Below are positions 10,901-20,744 of a stretch of DNA of 64,000 bases, one piece after another. Position 1 is the first letter of the stretch; the number at the start of each line of letters is the position of its first letter. Below the pieces are notes generated by a model. It ran no database searches, was not told the origin of the DNA, and saw nothing but the letters and a program-made list of their open reading frames with translations. The position numbers were made by a program, and so were the translations under genes. Source of the stretch: Cryptomeria japonica (lineage: Eukaryota; Streptophyta; Pinopsida; Cupressales; Cupressaceae); NCBI RefSeq assembly GCF_030272615.1, contig NC_081413.1:719959867-720023866 (forward strand). Reading direction: 5' to 3'.

Positions 10901-12216
10901 GATCCATGAGGGAGAACCTCATCCAAGAGAAACATAATGGTAGTTTAAGTGGACACTTTGGAGTCAACAAAACCTTGGATTTAGTGCAGAGGTACTACTA
11001 TTGGCCTAAGTTGCCAAGAGATGTGAAAAGGTATGTAGAGAAATGTGGTGTATGCCAAAGAGCAAAAGGAAGATCAAGCAATGCTGGTCTCTATCAACCA
11101 TTGTCGGTCCCAAATAGACCTTGGGAATGTATAAGCATGGACTTTGTAGTAGGACTTCCCAAGACTAAAATAGGTATGGACAACATCTATGTGGTAGTAG
11201 ATAGATTTTCCAAGATGAGTCATTTCATACCATGTACGACTACACATGATGCTAGCTATGTTGCACATCTCTTCTTCAAAGAGATTGTTAGGATTCATGG
11301 ACTCCCTTTAAGCATTGTTTCAGATAGGGAAAACAAGTTCATGGGTCATTTTTGGTAGACATTATGGAGGAGACTTGGAACTAATCTCTAATTTAGCTCA
11401 GCCTACCATCCACAAACAGATGGTCAAACTGAAGTCATCAATAAAGTGTTAGGCAACTTGTTGAGGTGTCTAACTAAGGAGTATGGATAGACATGGGACC
11501 TTTTCATTCCTCAAGTGGAGTATGCATATAATAACAGTGTGAATAGGACCACTGTTAGAAGTCCTTTTGAGGTTGTCTATGGTAGACATCCAAGAGGAGT
11601 ATGTGAGTTGAGAGACCTTGGTGCTTTGGAGATGAAGAGTGGGCAAGGAGAGGACTTCACTCAAACCATCAAGGAAGTCCAAGAGCAAGTTAAGAAAGCC
11701 ATCCTTGAATCCATTGAAAAACTAAAGGCCAAAATGGATGAGAAAAGGAGAGAGGTTCAGTTCAAGGTGGGTGACTATGTGATGGTCCATTTGAGCAAAG
11801 CTAGCATGCAAAGTGGTAAGCCTACCAAACTACAAATGAAGAGGGTAGGACCTTGTCAAATTCTAGCAAAATATGGTGAGAATGCCTATAAGGTTGATTC
11901 ACCTTCAGACTTAGCCATTTCACCAGTCTTCAATGTTTCTAATCTGGTCATGTACAAGGGTGAGGTAGCAGGGCAGACTGAGAACCAAGCCAAGGTTCTA
12001 CAAGACTTGGATGTGAATACCTTACCTCAAGTGAAGAAGCCTATAGCAGAGGAGATTTTGGAGTCAAGAGTGAAGAATTATACCAGACACAACGTCTACA
12101 TGGAGCACTTAGTGAAATGGGAAGATCAACCAATATCTAAAGCTACTTGGGTGGAGGAGAGCAGGTTCAAGACACTAGGAATAGACCTAGCTCAAATTTC
12201 TTCTTCTATTTCTTAA
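7917..12216 (+). pseudogene. Chromovirus Gag-Pol polyprotein, decayed
   Basis: Start taken at the ATG at 7917 (MVTNAELAREV), which is kept in the minus-strand relative; an ATG at 7878 is also in frame. Order: coiled coil and capsid-like Gag (7917-8700, phrase LKWWKYLQEE); Arg/Gly-rich tract and one zinc knuckle whose second cysteine is a tyrosine (8700-8960); aspartic protease with DSGS (about 9170-9190); reverse transcriptase (9600-10500); RNase H remnant; zinc-binding integrase N-terminus and core with D in SMDFVVG, D in IVSDRE and E in GQTEVIN (10900-11700); chromodomain-like tail with LVKWEDQP (12000-12190). In-frame stops occur at 8457, 9306, 11356 and elsewhere. About 100-150 bp of RT are missing near 10030 and most of RNase H is missing near 10650, so the copy cannot act by itself. 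Confidence 0.9.
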
Positions 12217-12222
12217 TTGTGT

Positions 12223-12236
12223 GCAGAGGGGGTGTA
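12223..12236 (+). other. Polypurine tract of plus-strand chromovirus
   Basis: GCAGAGGGGGTGTA lies between the pol stop at 12216 and the 3' LTR at 12237. The relative at 25200-25214 has the same tract on the minus strand. Confidence 0.8.
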
Positions 12237-12875
12237 TGGTGTAGGAGCACCATTCCAAGCTCTCCCTCCTTCTTGTTTTGTTGTTTTTATGCTTCGTTTG
12301 AAGCCTTTGTATATAAAATAATGAGCCATGTGCTCATAGGTCCTAGTTAGGGTCCTAGTTGAGGTTTTAAGGGTTATAAGTCAAGATTGTGATTTTCTTG
12401 AAATTGGAGGGTATGTGTGTTTTTGTGGTGTTTAGGGGTCCTTCATAACATGGTGGTATCCTTAGGTTGGCCCAATGTGGGTTTAGGAGTCCTGAAAAGC
12501 AACATTGAGAAAGTTACTCAAAAGTTGCAAAAGTTGCATGACAACTTTTAAAAGTTGTCAAGCAACTTTTCCACCGGGAGGTCTAAAACCTTAGTTTGGT
12601 GTGGAAAACCCTAATATGGGCACACAAACCAAGGAAAATGTGGTATAAGTATTTTCAAACCCTAATTTAATGGGTTGGATATCAGATATTGTATGGCTCA
12701 AGTAAACTGAATTGACTGTGATTATTTTGTTGGTTACCAGTCAGCTTGAATGAAGCTACCGAGCAAGTTAATGGATTGATTTGTGGGAAAAACTGTGTGA
12801 AATGTCTTCTATGGTGTAAATACTTCCATAGTGAGTGATTATATTAGCTTTTTATTTTCCGGTTGTGTGTGTTTG
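12237..12875 (+). repeat. 3' LTR of plus-strand chromovirus, first part
   Basis: Begins TGGTGTAGGAGC and matches 6235 onward. It is broken at 12875 by TR-GAG1; GTTTG at 12871-12875 is repeated at 20740-20744, where the LTR resumes. TATA box 12310-12317. Confidence 0.92.
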
Positions 12876-13770
12876 TGTAAAGCGAAAAAATTGAACCCTA
12901 GTTGTTCTCCCCTCCCCAACTCCAAGGAGAGAGAAGGGAGATTCACTAGGGTTGATGGTTTTCACTTAGGAGGGACTTTACATTCAAAAGAGGGGTTGAA
13001 ACCCACAAGATCCAATCCCATGCAATGCAAGATTGGATTCTATATGAGTTTCAAGGGTTGTGATAGCAAGGATACCCTCTTTTGTAAAGAATGTAGATAG
13101 AAAGATTGAACTAGGAATGCATGTAGAAGCAAGAAAGATTCACTTATAAATAGAGATAGGGATATGATATGAAGCTGCGGACCTGGAATTAGCAGTAAAA
13201 TGTCGAGACGGTGCTGTCCTGCAAATTTGAGCAAAAATTGACTGGACGATGGCGCCCGGCGTGCACACGGTCCTCCGAAAAATCCGCGAAATGAAGGGGG
13301 ATCTGTTCGTCTCTGCACAAGGATTCCAGATCTTCAATTTCAGCCACGTACCTGCAACCTACACATAGAAAAGCAAAGACGATTGGGGGGTTAGGGATTA
13401 GGGGTTTGCCCTTAGGTCAAACCCCGGTTTTGGAATTAACCAAGAAATGAGAAATGCTGTAAATGTAAATGATTGTAAAACAAGTACTAGTACCTTGTTG
13501 TAAGAATGTTTCTATTCTTACATGCGAAGGTGTAGATGTTGTTGTATGTTGTATGTTGTATGTGGTATGTGATATGTGATCTCCTCTTCAATGGTTGAAT
13601 CCTTGTCTTGAATGCAACACTTAGCCTTGAATGGAGACTTAGAATGATCAATTGCTTGAAGGAATGCTTGAATGCTTAAATGCTTGAATGCTTGAATATC
13701 GTTTCCACGTCTTGTACACATATGTCCTTTCTCCTTTTTCATCTACCCTCAATGGGAGAGGAAAATGTAG

Positions 13771-13778
13771 TTTATATA
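13771..13778 (-). promoter_or_regulatory. TATA box of TR-GAG1 LTR
   Basis: Minus-strand TATATAAA, identical in the other LTR at 20370-20377, about 380 bp inside the LTR. It is the likely core promoter of the element. Confidence 0.6.
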
Positions 13779-13902
13779 CTTGTCAATTAGGGCTGATAGA
13801 CTGATTTTTCTGACCTTGGGCCGACCAGGAAGTGTTATTTTCCAATTTGCAAACTTAAAGACCCGAAGCCCCATAGGAGACTGGGCCCAAAATAGGGCCA
13901 GG

Positions 13903-13990
13903 GACCAGGGCGCTGGGCGCCATGGTCCTGGGGGACCAGGGCGCTGGGCGCCCTTGTCCTAAAGGACCAGGGCACTGGGCGCTCTGGTCC
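13903..13990 (-). repeat. GC-rich triple palindromic repeat in TR-GAG1 LTR
   Basis: Three units of about 28-33 bp, each built as GGACCAGGGCGCTGGGCGC followed by TGGTCCT-like, so each can fold on itself. The same array is in the 5' LTR at about 20504-20590. It is the most GC-rich patch in the window. Confidence 0.8.
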
Positions 13991-14162
13991 TACCTCCCGA
14001 GACAGCAGGGTGCAAGGAGGGATCAGGCAGGGTGCTGGAAAAATGCAGTTTTTGATGTTGTGGACAAGTTTCGGGGTCTCCATTCATGTTCCGTGTTGCA
14101 TCACCATCATGAAGACCCAAATGCAATCAAAATTGCCAGTGTCACAATTTTAGGATGCTACA

Positions 14163-14177
14163 TTTAGCCCCCACTTT
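14163..14177 (-). other. Polypurine tract of TR-GAG1
   Basis: Minus strand AAAGTGGGGGCTAAA, directly before the 3' LTR. The same tract stands at 50520-50534 (TR-GAG2) and 62970-62984 (TR-GAG3). Confidence 0.88.
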
Positions 14178-14874
14178 AGCAGGAGTATAAACGTACGCTC
14201 ATACTTCCGATAAAGTACAAGGAAACAACATTGAAAAACTTTCACCACGTCAAGGAGGCAAGATACACCAAGCCCCCAGTGGACTAAGGATCTTATGACT
14301 TTGATTGACAAAGTAAAAGGGAAGATCACGAGGGAGAACCATGACTATCAGTAGTAAGGTTCCCTCACTATGAGTCATGCAAGAAAGACATCAAAAATTT
14401 TCAAGGCAAAGCTAAATTTGTCAAGAAATTTTTAAGTATCTTGAAAAGATATGAACGGGATGTATGCCCCCCTATGTTAAAGCGATCGCACACGCCTCAC
14501 CGGGGGTGATTGCTTTAAGGTAGTGATACATATAAGAAATGAGAAAGGAGCACGTTATCACAAGGATTTAGCCCCCAAGTGTGAGATAAGCCCAAGGATA
14601 ATAGACACAAAACACAAAGCACAAGGTGACTTCATAATTCATGTATATCATATGTATGTATGCATAATTGTTCTTCATTCCCCAATCAAGGAAGGTCACC
14701 TAGAAGAAGGGAACACATGTGTCTTTTGAGTCAACATGAGAGAGACCAAAAGAGATCTCAATGTTTTGCATCATCCTCAAGTAGACAACACTAAGGACAA
14801 CAAATAGAAGAATGAGAATAACATATAGAAGAAGTAACAAAAGAGAGGAGGAGAGAATCTGCTATGCTAATGAA
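14178..14874 (-). other. 3'UTR of TR-GAG1 with conserved hairpin
   Basis: Non-coding stretch between the ORF stop and the polypurine tract. It aligns by eye with 50535-51264 of TR-GAG2. The best conserved part is an inverted repeat at 14477-14487 and 14508-14518 (TTAAAGCGATC with GATTGCTTTAA). Confidence 0.7.
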
Positions 14875-16293
14875 CTAGTCTAGCACGTCATCTACCCCTC
14901 GATCTTGCTGATCAACGTTTCGGGAAGGCAGGGAACACGCTAGAGGAGGAACATTCAACACAGCAGATGGAGCTATCACAAGATCCAAACAGGGGCTATG
15001 TTCATGTTCCAAGCCACGTTGTTCTTGTCTAGGAGCTAGGATAAGTGCTTTAGAAAATTCGTTAGATAAATGGTTATCAACATCAACAAGTTCATATTCA
15101 CTATCAGAAGCAAGAGAAGTAACATTTTCATCTATATCATCATCAAGATTTATAAAAATAGGATCTTTAACTCGCACAGGATCAAGACCATCATGCATCT
15201 TATGTTTAGGAGATTTTGGCTCAATTTCTGGCTGAGGAGAAAATGGAATAATGCTTTTTGAAGGTGTTTTTGGGGATTGCAAAGTTTGAGAGGCAGTTGC
15301 CTGAGCTCTAAGATGACGCTTTCGTCAGCGTTCACATGCAGAACGATTTCGTCTAGTCTTAGTAGGAAGTTGAGAAGATTGAGGAGGAGGAATGTTCTCA
15401 TCCTTATCACTTGGGTGTTTAGGTTGTGGTCTCTTAGGCTGAACAATAGGAGAAGAGGAAGGTCTCTTCTCTCCATAAGAGGAAGGAGGAGGAATTGCTC
15501 CATATAAGGGAGGAATACTCGGTTTAGGAAGGAGACCAAGTCCACCATGACAAGGAGGGATAGGTCTACTTTTAGGAAGTTTATTAGATATAGGCATAGT
15601 CACATCCATAGGGATGGGTTGGGAATCTTCTTCAGGAAAGAATTTAGTTTTATCTTTCAAAGGAAGAACTTCCTTCTCAAGAATGATAGGAATGTCAAGT
15701 TTGGGTGTTCTAGGTTCACTTAGAGATAGGATCATATCTTTTTTCCACCTTTGATAAGATTTGAAAAGATGATCACTTCGCGAAGGAAGGGATTGGAATT
15801 GTTTAGGCCAAAAATAATCAATAGGAACACTAGAAGTTCTTTCAGCTGGTTTAAAGAGACTATGATTGACAGTAACAACTTCACAATTATGGGGAAATTT
15901 CAAACACTTATGAATAGGAGAAGCAATAGCTTTCATGGAAGATAGCCAAGGATAGCCAAGCTTCACACGAAATTGTTCAAATGAAGGAATAATAGCAAAG
16001 TTCACATCAAGGGATTTGTTATGGACCTCAATAGGTAATGTAATAGAACCAATTGCAGGAGAAGAAAATGCATCAAATAGTTTCACAACCACATTTGTTT
16101 CATCATAGATCACTAGATTCAATTGCAAAGTAAAAAGAAATTCTTCAGTAATGACATTAACCATGCAAGAAGGATCAATAAGCACTCCACGGCAAGGTGT
16201 ATTTTTTACTTTTGCAACTATATATAAAGGACCATCAGGTGCCCTGATAGTTTCGCTAGAATCAAAGGTGATGGAAGGTTCTTTAGGGATTTT
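14875..16293 (-). pseudogene. TR-GAG1 protease-like domain and Pro-rich/acidic tail
   Basis: C-terminal 473 codons of the same reading frame as the Gag at 16294-18294, separated from it only by a stop at 16294-16296. A retropepsin-like fold is suggested by LIDPSCMVNVI (about 16165-16190), where LID-G/S-G-S is usual, and by VKLGYPWLSSM and LKFPHN further on, matching the late strands of Tat/Ogre-type proteases. The catalytic triplet is D-P-S rather than D-S/T-G, and TR-GAG2 has the same change. After it come about 180 residues rich in Pro, Ser and Lys with repeated P-P-L/S-Y-G phrases, then a basic KTRRNRS cluster, then an acidic tail with SDSEYELVDVDNHLS. A stop at 15325-15327 interrupts it; it ends at 14875. 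A structural or processing role is possible; activity is doubtful. Confidence 0.8.
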
Positions 16294-18294
16294 CTACTGC
16301 TCTACAAAGTTAATCACATTTGGAGTCATAGACACAAGATCATCAGGTGAGACAGAGGAATCAGTAGTATCAATCGCATTAGAGGTATGAGAAGGTAATG
16401 GATCAGTAAAAATCTGAAGATTTTGGTTAGGAGGAGCTACAGATGTGTTGCCTTTATCATTCACTCCAGAAACAGAGATAGTATTATTATCAATCAAATC
16501 TTGAATTTTACCCTTTAAAGCAAAACATTTTTCAGTATCATGCCCAGGTTGACGATGAAATTGACAAAAAGATTTGTTATCAAAATAGGGTGAATTAATC
16601 TTTGCAGGATCTATTTGCCTTATAGGAGGAAGAGTAAGCACATTTTGTTCCAATAACTTATTCATAATACTATGCAATGATTCATTCAAAGGAGTAAACT
16701 TTCTTTCTTTCTTGAAAAACTTAGAAATAGGAGGCACACCTGATGCTGCATTCACATTGTTGTTGATGATGTGTTCATTGAATTTAATGGACTCTCTGTC
16801 CGGTTTAAACTTCCCAAATGGTTGTTGACTACTATCACCCTTATCACTCGGATCCATAGGATGTGATTGTTCCATTTGACTCACAGTCAGTTGATAATTG
16901 TGAAGAGTTGCGCACAACTGTTGGAAAGAAGTAAACTCAGAAAATAGGAGTTTGTCTCGAATATCTTTTTGTAAATTAGAAATAAAGATTCTTTGAATAT
17001 CATTGTCAGGCATTGGAAAAGAAATTTGAGCATACAAATGCTTATATCTACCAATGAAATCAGTCACTTTTTCTTTAACACCTTGTTTACAATGCATTAA
17101 ATCAATCAAAGTAACTTTAGGACTTATATTGTTTTGAAATTGTTGAATGAAAGCATTTGCAAGTTGTTCGAAAGAAGAAATAGAATAGGAAGGCAACGAG
17201 CAATACCATTGTAGGGCTTTGTCTCTTAATGTTCTAGTAAACAATTTTGCAAGCAACCTTTGGTCATAAGCAAAATCAGTACATATTGTTTGAAAGGTCT
17301 TAACATGTGTTAGAGGATCACCCTTACCATTATAAAGCTCCAAATGTGGAATTTCAACATGTTTAGGGGGGATAGCTCAAACAATGTCAAGAGAAAGTGG
17401 GCTCGCAACATCAAATGTGGGCACACTAAACTTAGATTGATTCATAGAGGCAATTTGTTTCTGTAAAGAAGAGATAGTTTGTGCAAGATTGTTAATGGTC
17501 GCTTCAGTCGAAGAGTTCATATTAGATGTGTTAGATTGTGATGGAGGTGTTATGTTATTGAAAGAAGGTAGAGAGTAAGGTGGTGGGACACTATGATAGT
17601 TAGTCATAGGAGATGATTGGACAGGAGGAACACTGCAAGGAGGAATGGAAAACGAATTGCCCCCTTGTGTCATGTTCATTTGTGGTGATATAATAGGAAC
17701 ACTTATTGAAGGAATGAATGAAGAAGTCGGATTGAATGAAGGAAGAGGGTTGATTGAAGAAGAGGGATTTCCCCCATGACTAGTGATCATAGGAGGAATG
17801 TCTTGTATTGAAGTAGTCATTATGTTTGATGTAAAAGTAGGTATACTAGCAGTAGAAGTCATCAAAGGAATAGAATGATTAACTTGAGTAGGAGGTTGTG
17901 TATAACCCAAAGTTTCAGCACAACTCTTCATAGGCATCACATTTGAATCCACAATGTGTGCAATACCACGCAAAATATCAATTCCATTCTTATCACTTTG
18001 AAGCATGCGTTTTAGACCCTCAATTAAAGGAAGAGCTTGACTATCAGGGTATTCTTGAGACATCCATTGTCGAAAATCATCAAATTGGTTATCCAATTTT
18101 GAAAGTTGTTCTATAGAAACCTCATGGAGAGCTTCTTCATCATTAAGAGGATTAGAGGAATTACCCATGTCCTCGTTAAAAAGGCCATTCAAATTAGGTT
18201 CCATCTCCTCAGTAATTAAACCTTGGAAGGACTTAATTCTAAGGCTTCGTCTAACGGGAATAGTGTAAGTAGGACTTATTGTTGTAAAACTCAT
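16294..18294 (-). pseudogene. TR-GAG1 Gag
   Basis: Starts at ATG 18294 (MSFTTISPTY), conserved as MIFTTISPTY in TR-GAG2. Residues 1-100 are mixed and acidic; 100-300 are low-complexity Ser/Pro/Thr/Asn; about 320-430 form the capsid-like Gag domain (phrases LYNGKGDPLTHV, DKALQWYCSLP, FIGRYKHLYAQI). About residue 590 stands CQFHRQPGHDTEKC, a CX2HX4HX4C zinc-knuckle-like motif typical of Tat-type Gypsy Gag. A stop at 17377-17379 splits the protein just before the capsid domain and another at 16294-16296 ends it; there is no frameshift. Together with 14875-16293 the frame spans 1,139 residues with three premature stops, the least decayed ORF in the window. Confidence 0.88.
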
Positions 18295-18422
18295 GCACTA
18301 AAGAAAGAGAGAAGATTTTGAATTTTAGAGGTAGCAAATTTCAGTAAAATCAGCCAATCTTCTAGATTTAAGCTGTTAAATACAATCAGGACAATCTCCC
18401 GAAATTTCGGAAAAAATGTCTG

Positions 18423-18452
18423 GGACCGTGGTGCTCGGGGTGCACACGGTCC
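18423..18452 (-). other. Leader hairpin, copy 1
   Basis: GGACCGTG pairs perfectly with CACGGTCC across a 14-nt loop that includes GTGCAC. Flanking AAATTTCGGAAAAAA and TTTTTTTCAAAATTT can extend the stem. Related copies are at 19045-19074, 13244-13273, 19844-19873 and in TR-GAG2. Confidence 0.75.
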
Positions 18453-19044
18453 TCGCAATTTTTTTCAAAATTTGCAGGGATGAAAGTTATGATGATTTTA
18501 CAGCTAACCTGAAAAAATTGAGTGATTTTACGATCTGTAGATAGGCCAAATTAAAGTTGCAATCTCAAAATTGAACCCTACCAAGATTGTCAAAAAATGC
18601 AAAATTTGAATTTTGAAAAAGAGAGGGAAACTAAAATTTTGAATTTTATGATTTTAGAGGGAATGTTAAGAGCAATGCAAGTTTTGAAAATTAACAATTG
18701 ACTCTATTTCATGCAAAATCCAATTTTGAAAGCGGAAATCAAAGTTGTTGTAATTAAGCACTTAATTTCAAAAGTCACAAATTGCAAAAATTTGATTAAA
18801 GCACTAAAATTTCGAATGAATGATAACACACTTTTCAGATTTAGGACTGTAAGAAACACAATTTTGACACAAATTTTAATTTCAACAATTTTTGAATGAT
18901 TAGAAGCCTCAATCCAAGCAATCGCTAGACCAACTTTGACTGTAATTTTGAAGGTGTTAAAATTGATAAAATCAGCCAAAATTCTGGATTTTAGCAGAAA
19001 AATACAGTAAGATCTAGCTCCCGAAATTTTGGAAAAAATGTCGG

Positions 19045-19074
19045 GGACGATGGCGCTCGGGGTGCACACGGTCC
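19045..19074 (-). other. Leader hairpin, copy 2
   Basis: Same layout as 18423-18452 but with two mismatches in the inner stem (GGACGATG). The outer arms GAAATTTTGGAAAAAA and TTTTTTCCAAATTT are almost perfectly complementary. Confidence 0.7.
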
Positions 19075-19454
19075 TCGCAAATTTTTTCCAAATTTTCAGG
19101 GATGAAAGATATTGTGATTTTATTGCGGAATCCAAAGTTACAGCCGATTTGGAGGTGTTTTGATCAGTGAAATTGTCGGACAAAGGTTGAATCAAGAGGG
19201 TTTCAAAAATTAGGGTTTTGACACAACCACTTAATTTTCAAAATTAAAGCACAAATATGAATTGATAATTTGTAATAGAAGGGCAGATCCGAAACAAGCA
19301 TTAACAATTAAACATTTCACAAGTTTAATTACTTAAAAAGAAAATTTTAGGGTTTTTATGCAATCAACCTCTAAAATTTGCAAAAGATCAAACATGGAAA
19401 TATAATTAGGAAAGCAAAATTTTTAGATCTAACCATGAATAATCAGAAAGGATG

Positions 19455-19472
19455 TTCACGTCGAGTTCACCA
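19455..19472 (-). other. Primer-binding site of TR-GAG1
   Basis: Minus strand TGGTGAACTCGACGTGAA, 3 nt from the LTR. TR-GAG2 has a near-identical site at 55854-55871. It is not the initiator Met site; I cannot name the tRNA. Confidence 0.7.
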
Positions 19473-19475
19473 AAA

Positions 19476-20739
19476 TGTAAAGCGGAAAAATCGAACCCTA
19501 GTTGTTCTCCCCTCCCCAACTCCAAGGAGAGAGAAGGGAGATTCACTAGGGTTGATGGTTTTCACTTAGGAGGGACTTTACATTCAAAAGAGGGGTTGAA
19601 ACCCACAAGATCCAATCCCACAGAATGCAAGATTGGATTCTATATGAATTTCAAGGGTTGTGATAGCAAGGAGACCCTCTTTTGTAAAGAATGTAGATAG
19701 AAAGATTGAACTAGGAATGCATGTAGAAGCAAGAAAGATTCACTTATAAATAGAGATAGAGATATGATATGAAGCTGCGGACCTGGAATTAGCAGTAAAA
19801 TGTCGAGACGGCGTTGTCCTACAAATTTGAGCAAAAGTTGATGGGACGATGGCGCTCGGCGTGCACACGGTCCTCCGAAAAATCCGCGAAACGAAGGGGG
19901 GTCTGTTCGTCTCTGCACAAGGATTCCAGATCTCCAATTTCAGCCGCGTACCTGCAACCTACACATAGAAAAGTGAAGACGATTGGGGGGTTAGGGATTA
20001 GGGGTTTGCCCTTAGGTCAAACCCCGGTTTTGGAATTAACCAAGAAATGAGAAATGTTGTAAATGTAAATGATTGTAAAACAAGTACTAGTACCTTGTTG
20101 TAAGAATGTTTGTATTCTTACATGCGAAGGTGTAGATGTTGTTGTATGTTGTATGTTGTATGTTGTATGTGGTATGTGATATGTGATCTCCTCTTCAATG
20201 GTTGAATCCTTGTCTTGAATGCAACACTTAGCCTTGAATGGAGACTTAGAATGATCAATTGCTTGAAGGAATGCTTGAATGCTTGAATGCTTGAATATCA
20301 TTTCCACGTCTTGTACACGTATGTCCTTTCTCCTTTTTCATCTACCCTCAATGGGAGAGGAAAATGTAGTTTATATACTTGTCAATTAGGGCTGATAGAC
20401 TGATTTTTCCGACCTTGGGCCGACCAGGAAGTGTTATTTTCCAATTTGCAAACTTAAAGACCCAAAGCCCCATAGGAGACCGGCCCCAAAATAGGGCCAG
20501 GGACCAGGGCACTGGGCGCCATGGTCCTGGGGGACCAGGGCACTGGGCGCCCTTGTCCTAAAGGACCAGGGCGCTGGGCGCTCTGGTCCTACCTCCCGGG
20601 ACAGCAGGGTGCTGGAAAAATGCAGTTTTTGATGTTGTGGACAAGTTTCAGGGTCTCCATTCAAGTTCCGTGTTGCATCGCCATCGTGAAGACCCAAATG
20701 CAGTCAAAATTGCAAGTGTCACAATTTTAGGACGCTACA
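19476..20739 (-). repeat. 5' LTR of TR-GAG1
   Basis: 1,264 bp, plus-strand ends TGTAAAGCGG and GACGCTACA. Pairs with 12876-14162. TATA 20370-20377, GC-rich array about 20504-20590, hairpin 19844-19873. GTTTG follows at 20740-20744. Confidence 0.93.
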
Positions 20740-20744
20740 GTTTG

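Larger units (their letters stand above)
12876..14162 (-). repeat. 3' LTR of TR-GAG1
   Basis: 1,287 bp, TGTAGCATCC (minus) to CGCTTTACA. Contains minus-strand TATATAAA at 13771-13778, a GC-rich triple repeat at about 13903-13990, and the conserved GGAC/GTCC hairpin at 13244-13273. It differs from the 5' LTR by few substitutions and a 22-bp indel between CAGGGTGC repeats. Confidence 0.93.
18295..19475 (-). other. Structured 5' leader of TR-GAG1
   Basis: 1.2 kb without coding content between the primer site and the Gag start. It contains a direct repeat of roughly 620 bp period: the blocks around 18350-18500 and 18965-19110 match. Each holds a hairpin with an outer A/T-rich stem and a GC inner stem (18423-18452 and 19045-19074). 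Confidence 0.75.
12876..20739 (-). mobile_element. TR-GAG1: pol-less Gypsy-derived element
   Basis: A complete 7,864-bp element flanked by GTTTG (12871-12875 and 20740-20744). LTRs 12876-14162 and 19476-20739 are nearly identical by eye, so this is one of the youngest insertions here. Minus-strand order: 5' LTR, primer site 19455-19472, a 1.2-kb structured leader 18295-19475, one long reading frame 18294-14875 coding for Gag, a protease-like domain and a Pro-rich/acidic tail, a 0.7-kb 3'UTR, and polypurine tract 14163-14177. Reverse transcriptase, RNase H and integrase are absent. This is the layout described in plants as TR-GAG elements; the protease-like domain resembles the Tat/Ogre branch of Gypsy (inference). 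Confidence 0.93.

Noticed and set aside
13780..14167. Pro/Gly/Arg-rich ORFs on both strands of the TR-GAG1 LTR (also 20379-20730)
   Set aside because: They fall in the GC-rich palindromic triplet of an LTR, lie in non-transcribed or untranslated parts, and have no homologue within the elements.
14477..14518. Rho-independent-type terminator or CRISPR-like palindrome
   Set aside because: This is plant nuclear DNA; the inverted repeat has no T tract after it and sits in a retroelement 3'UTR.
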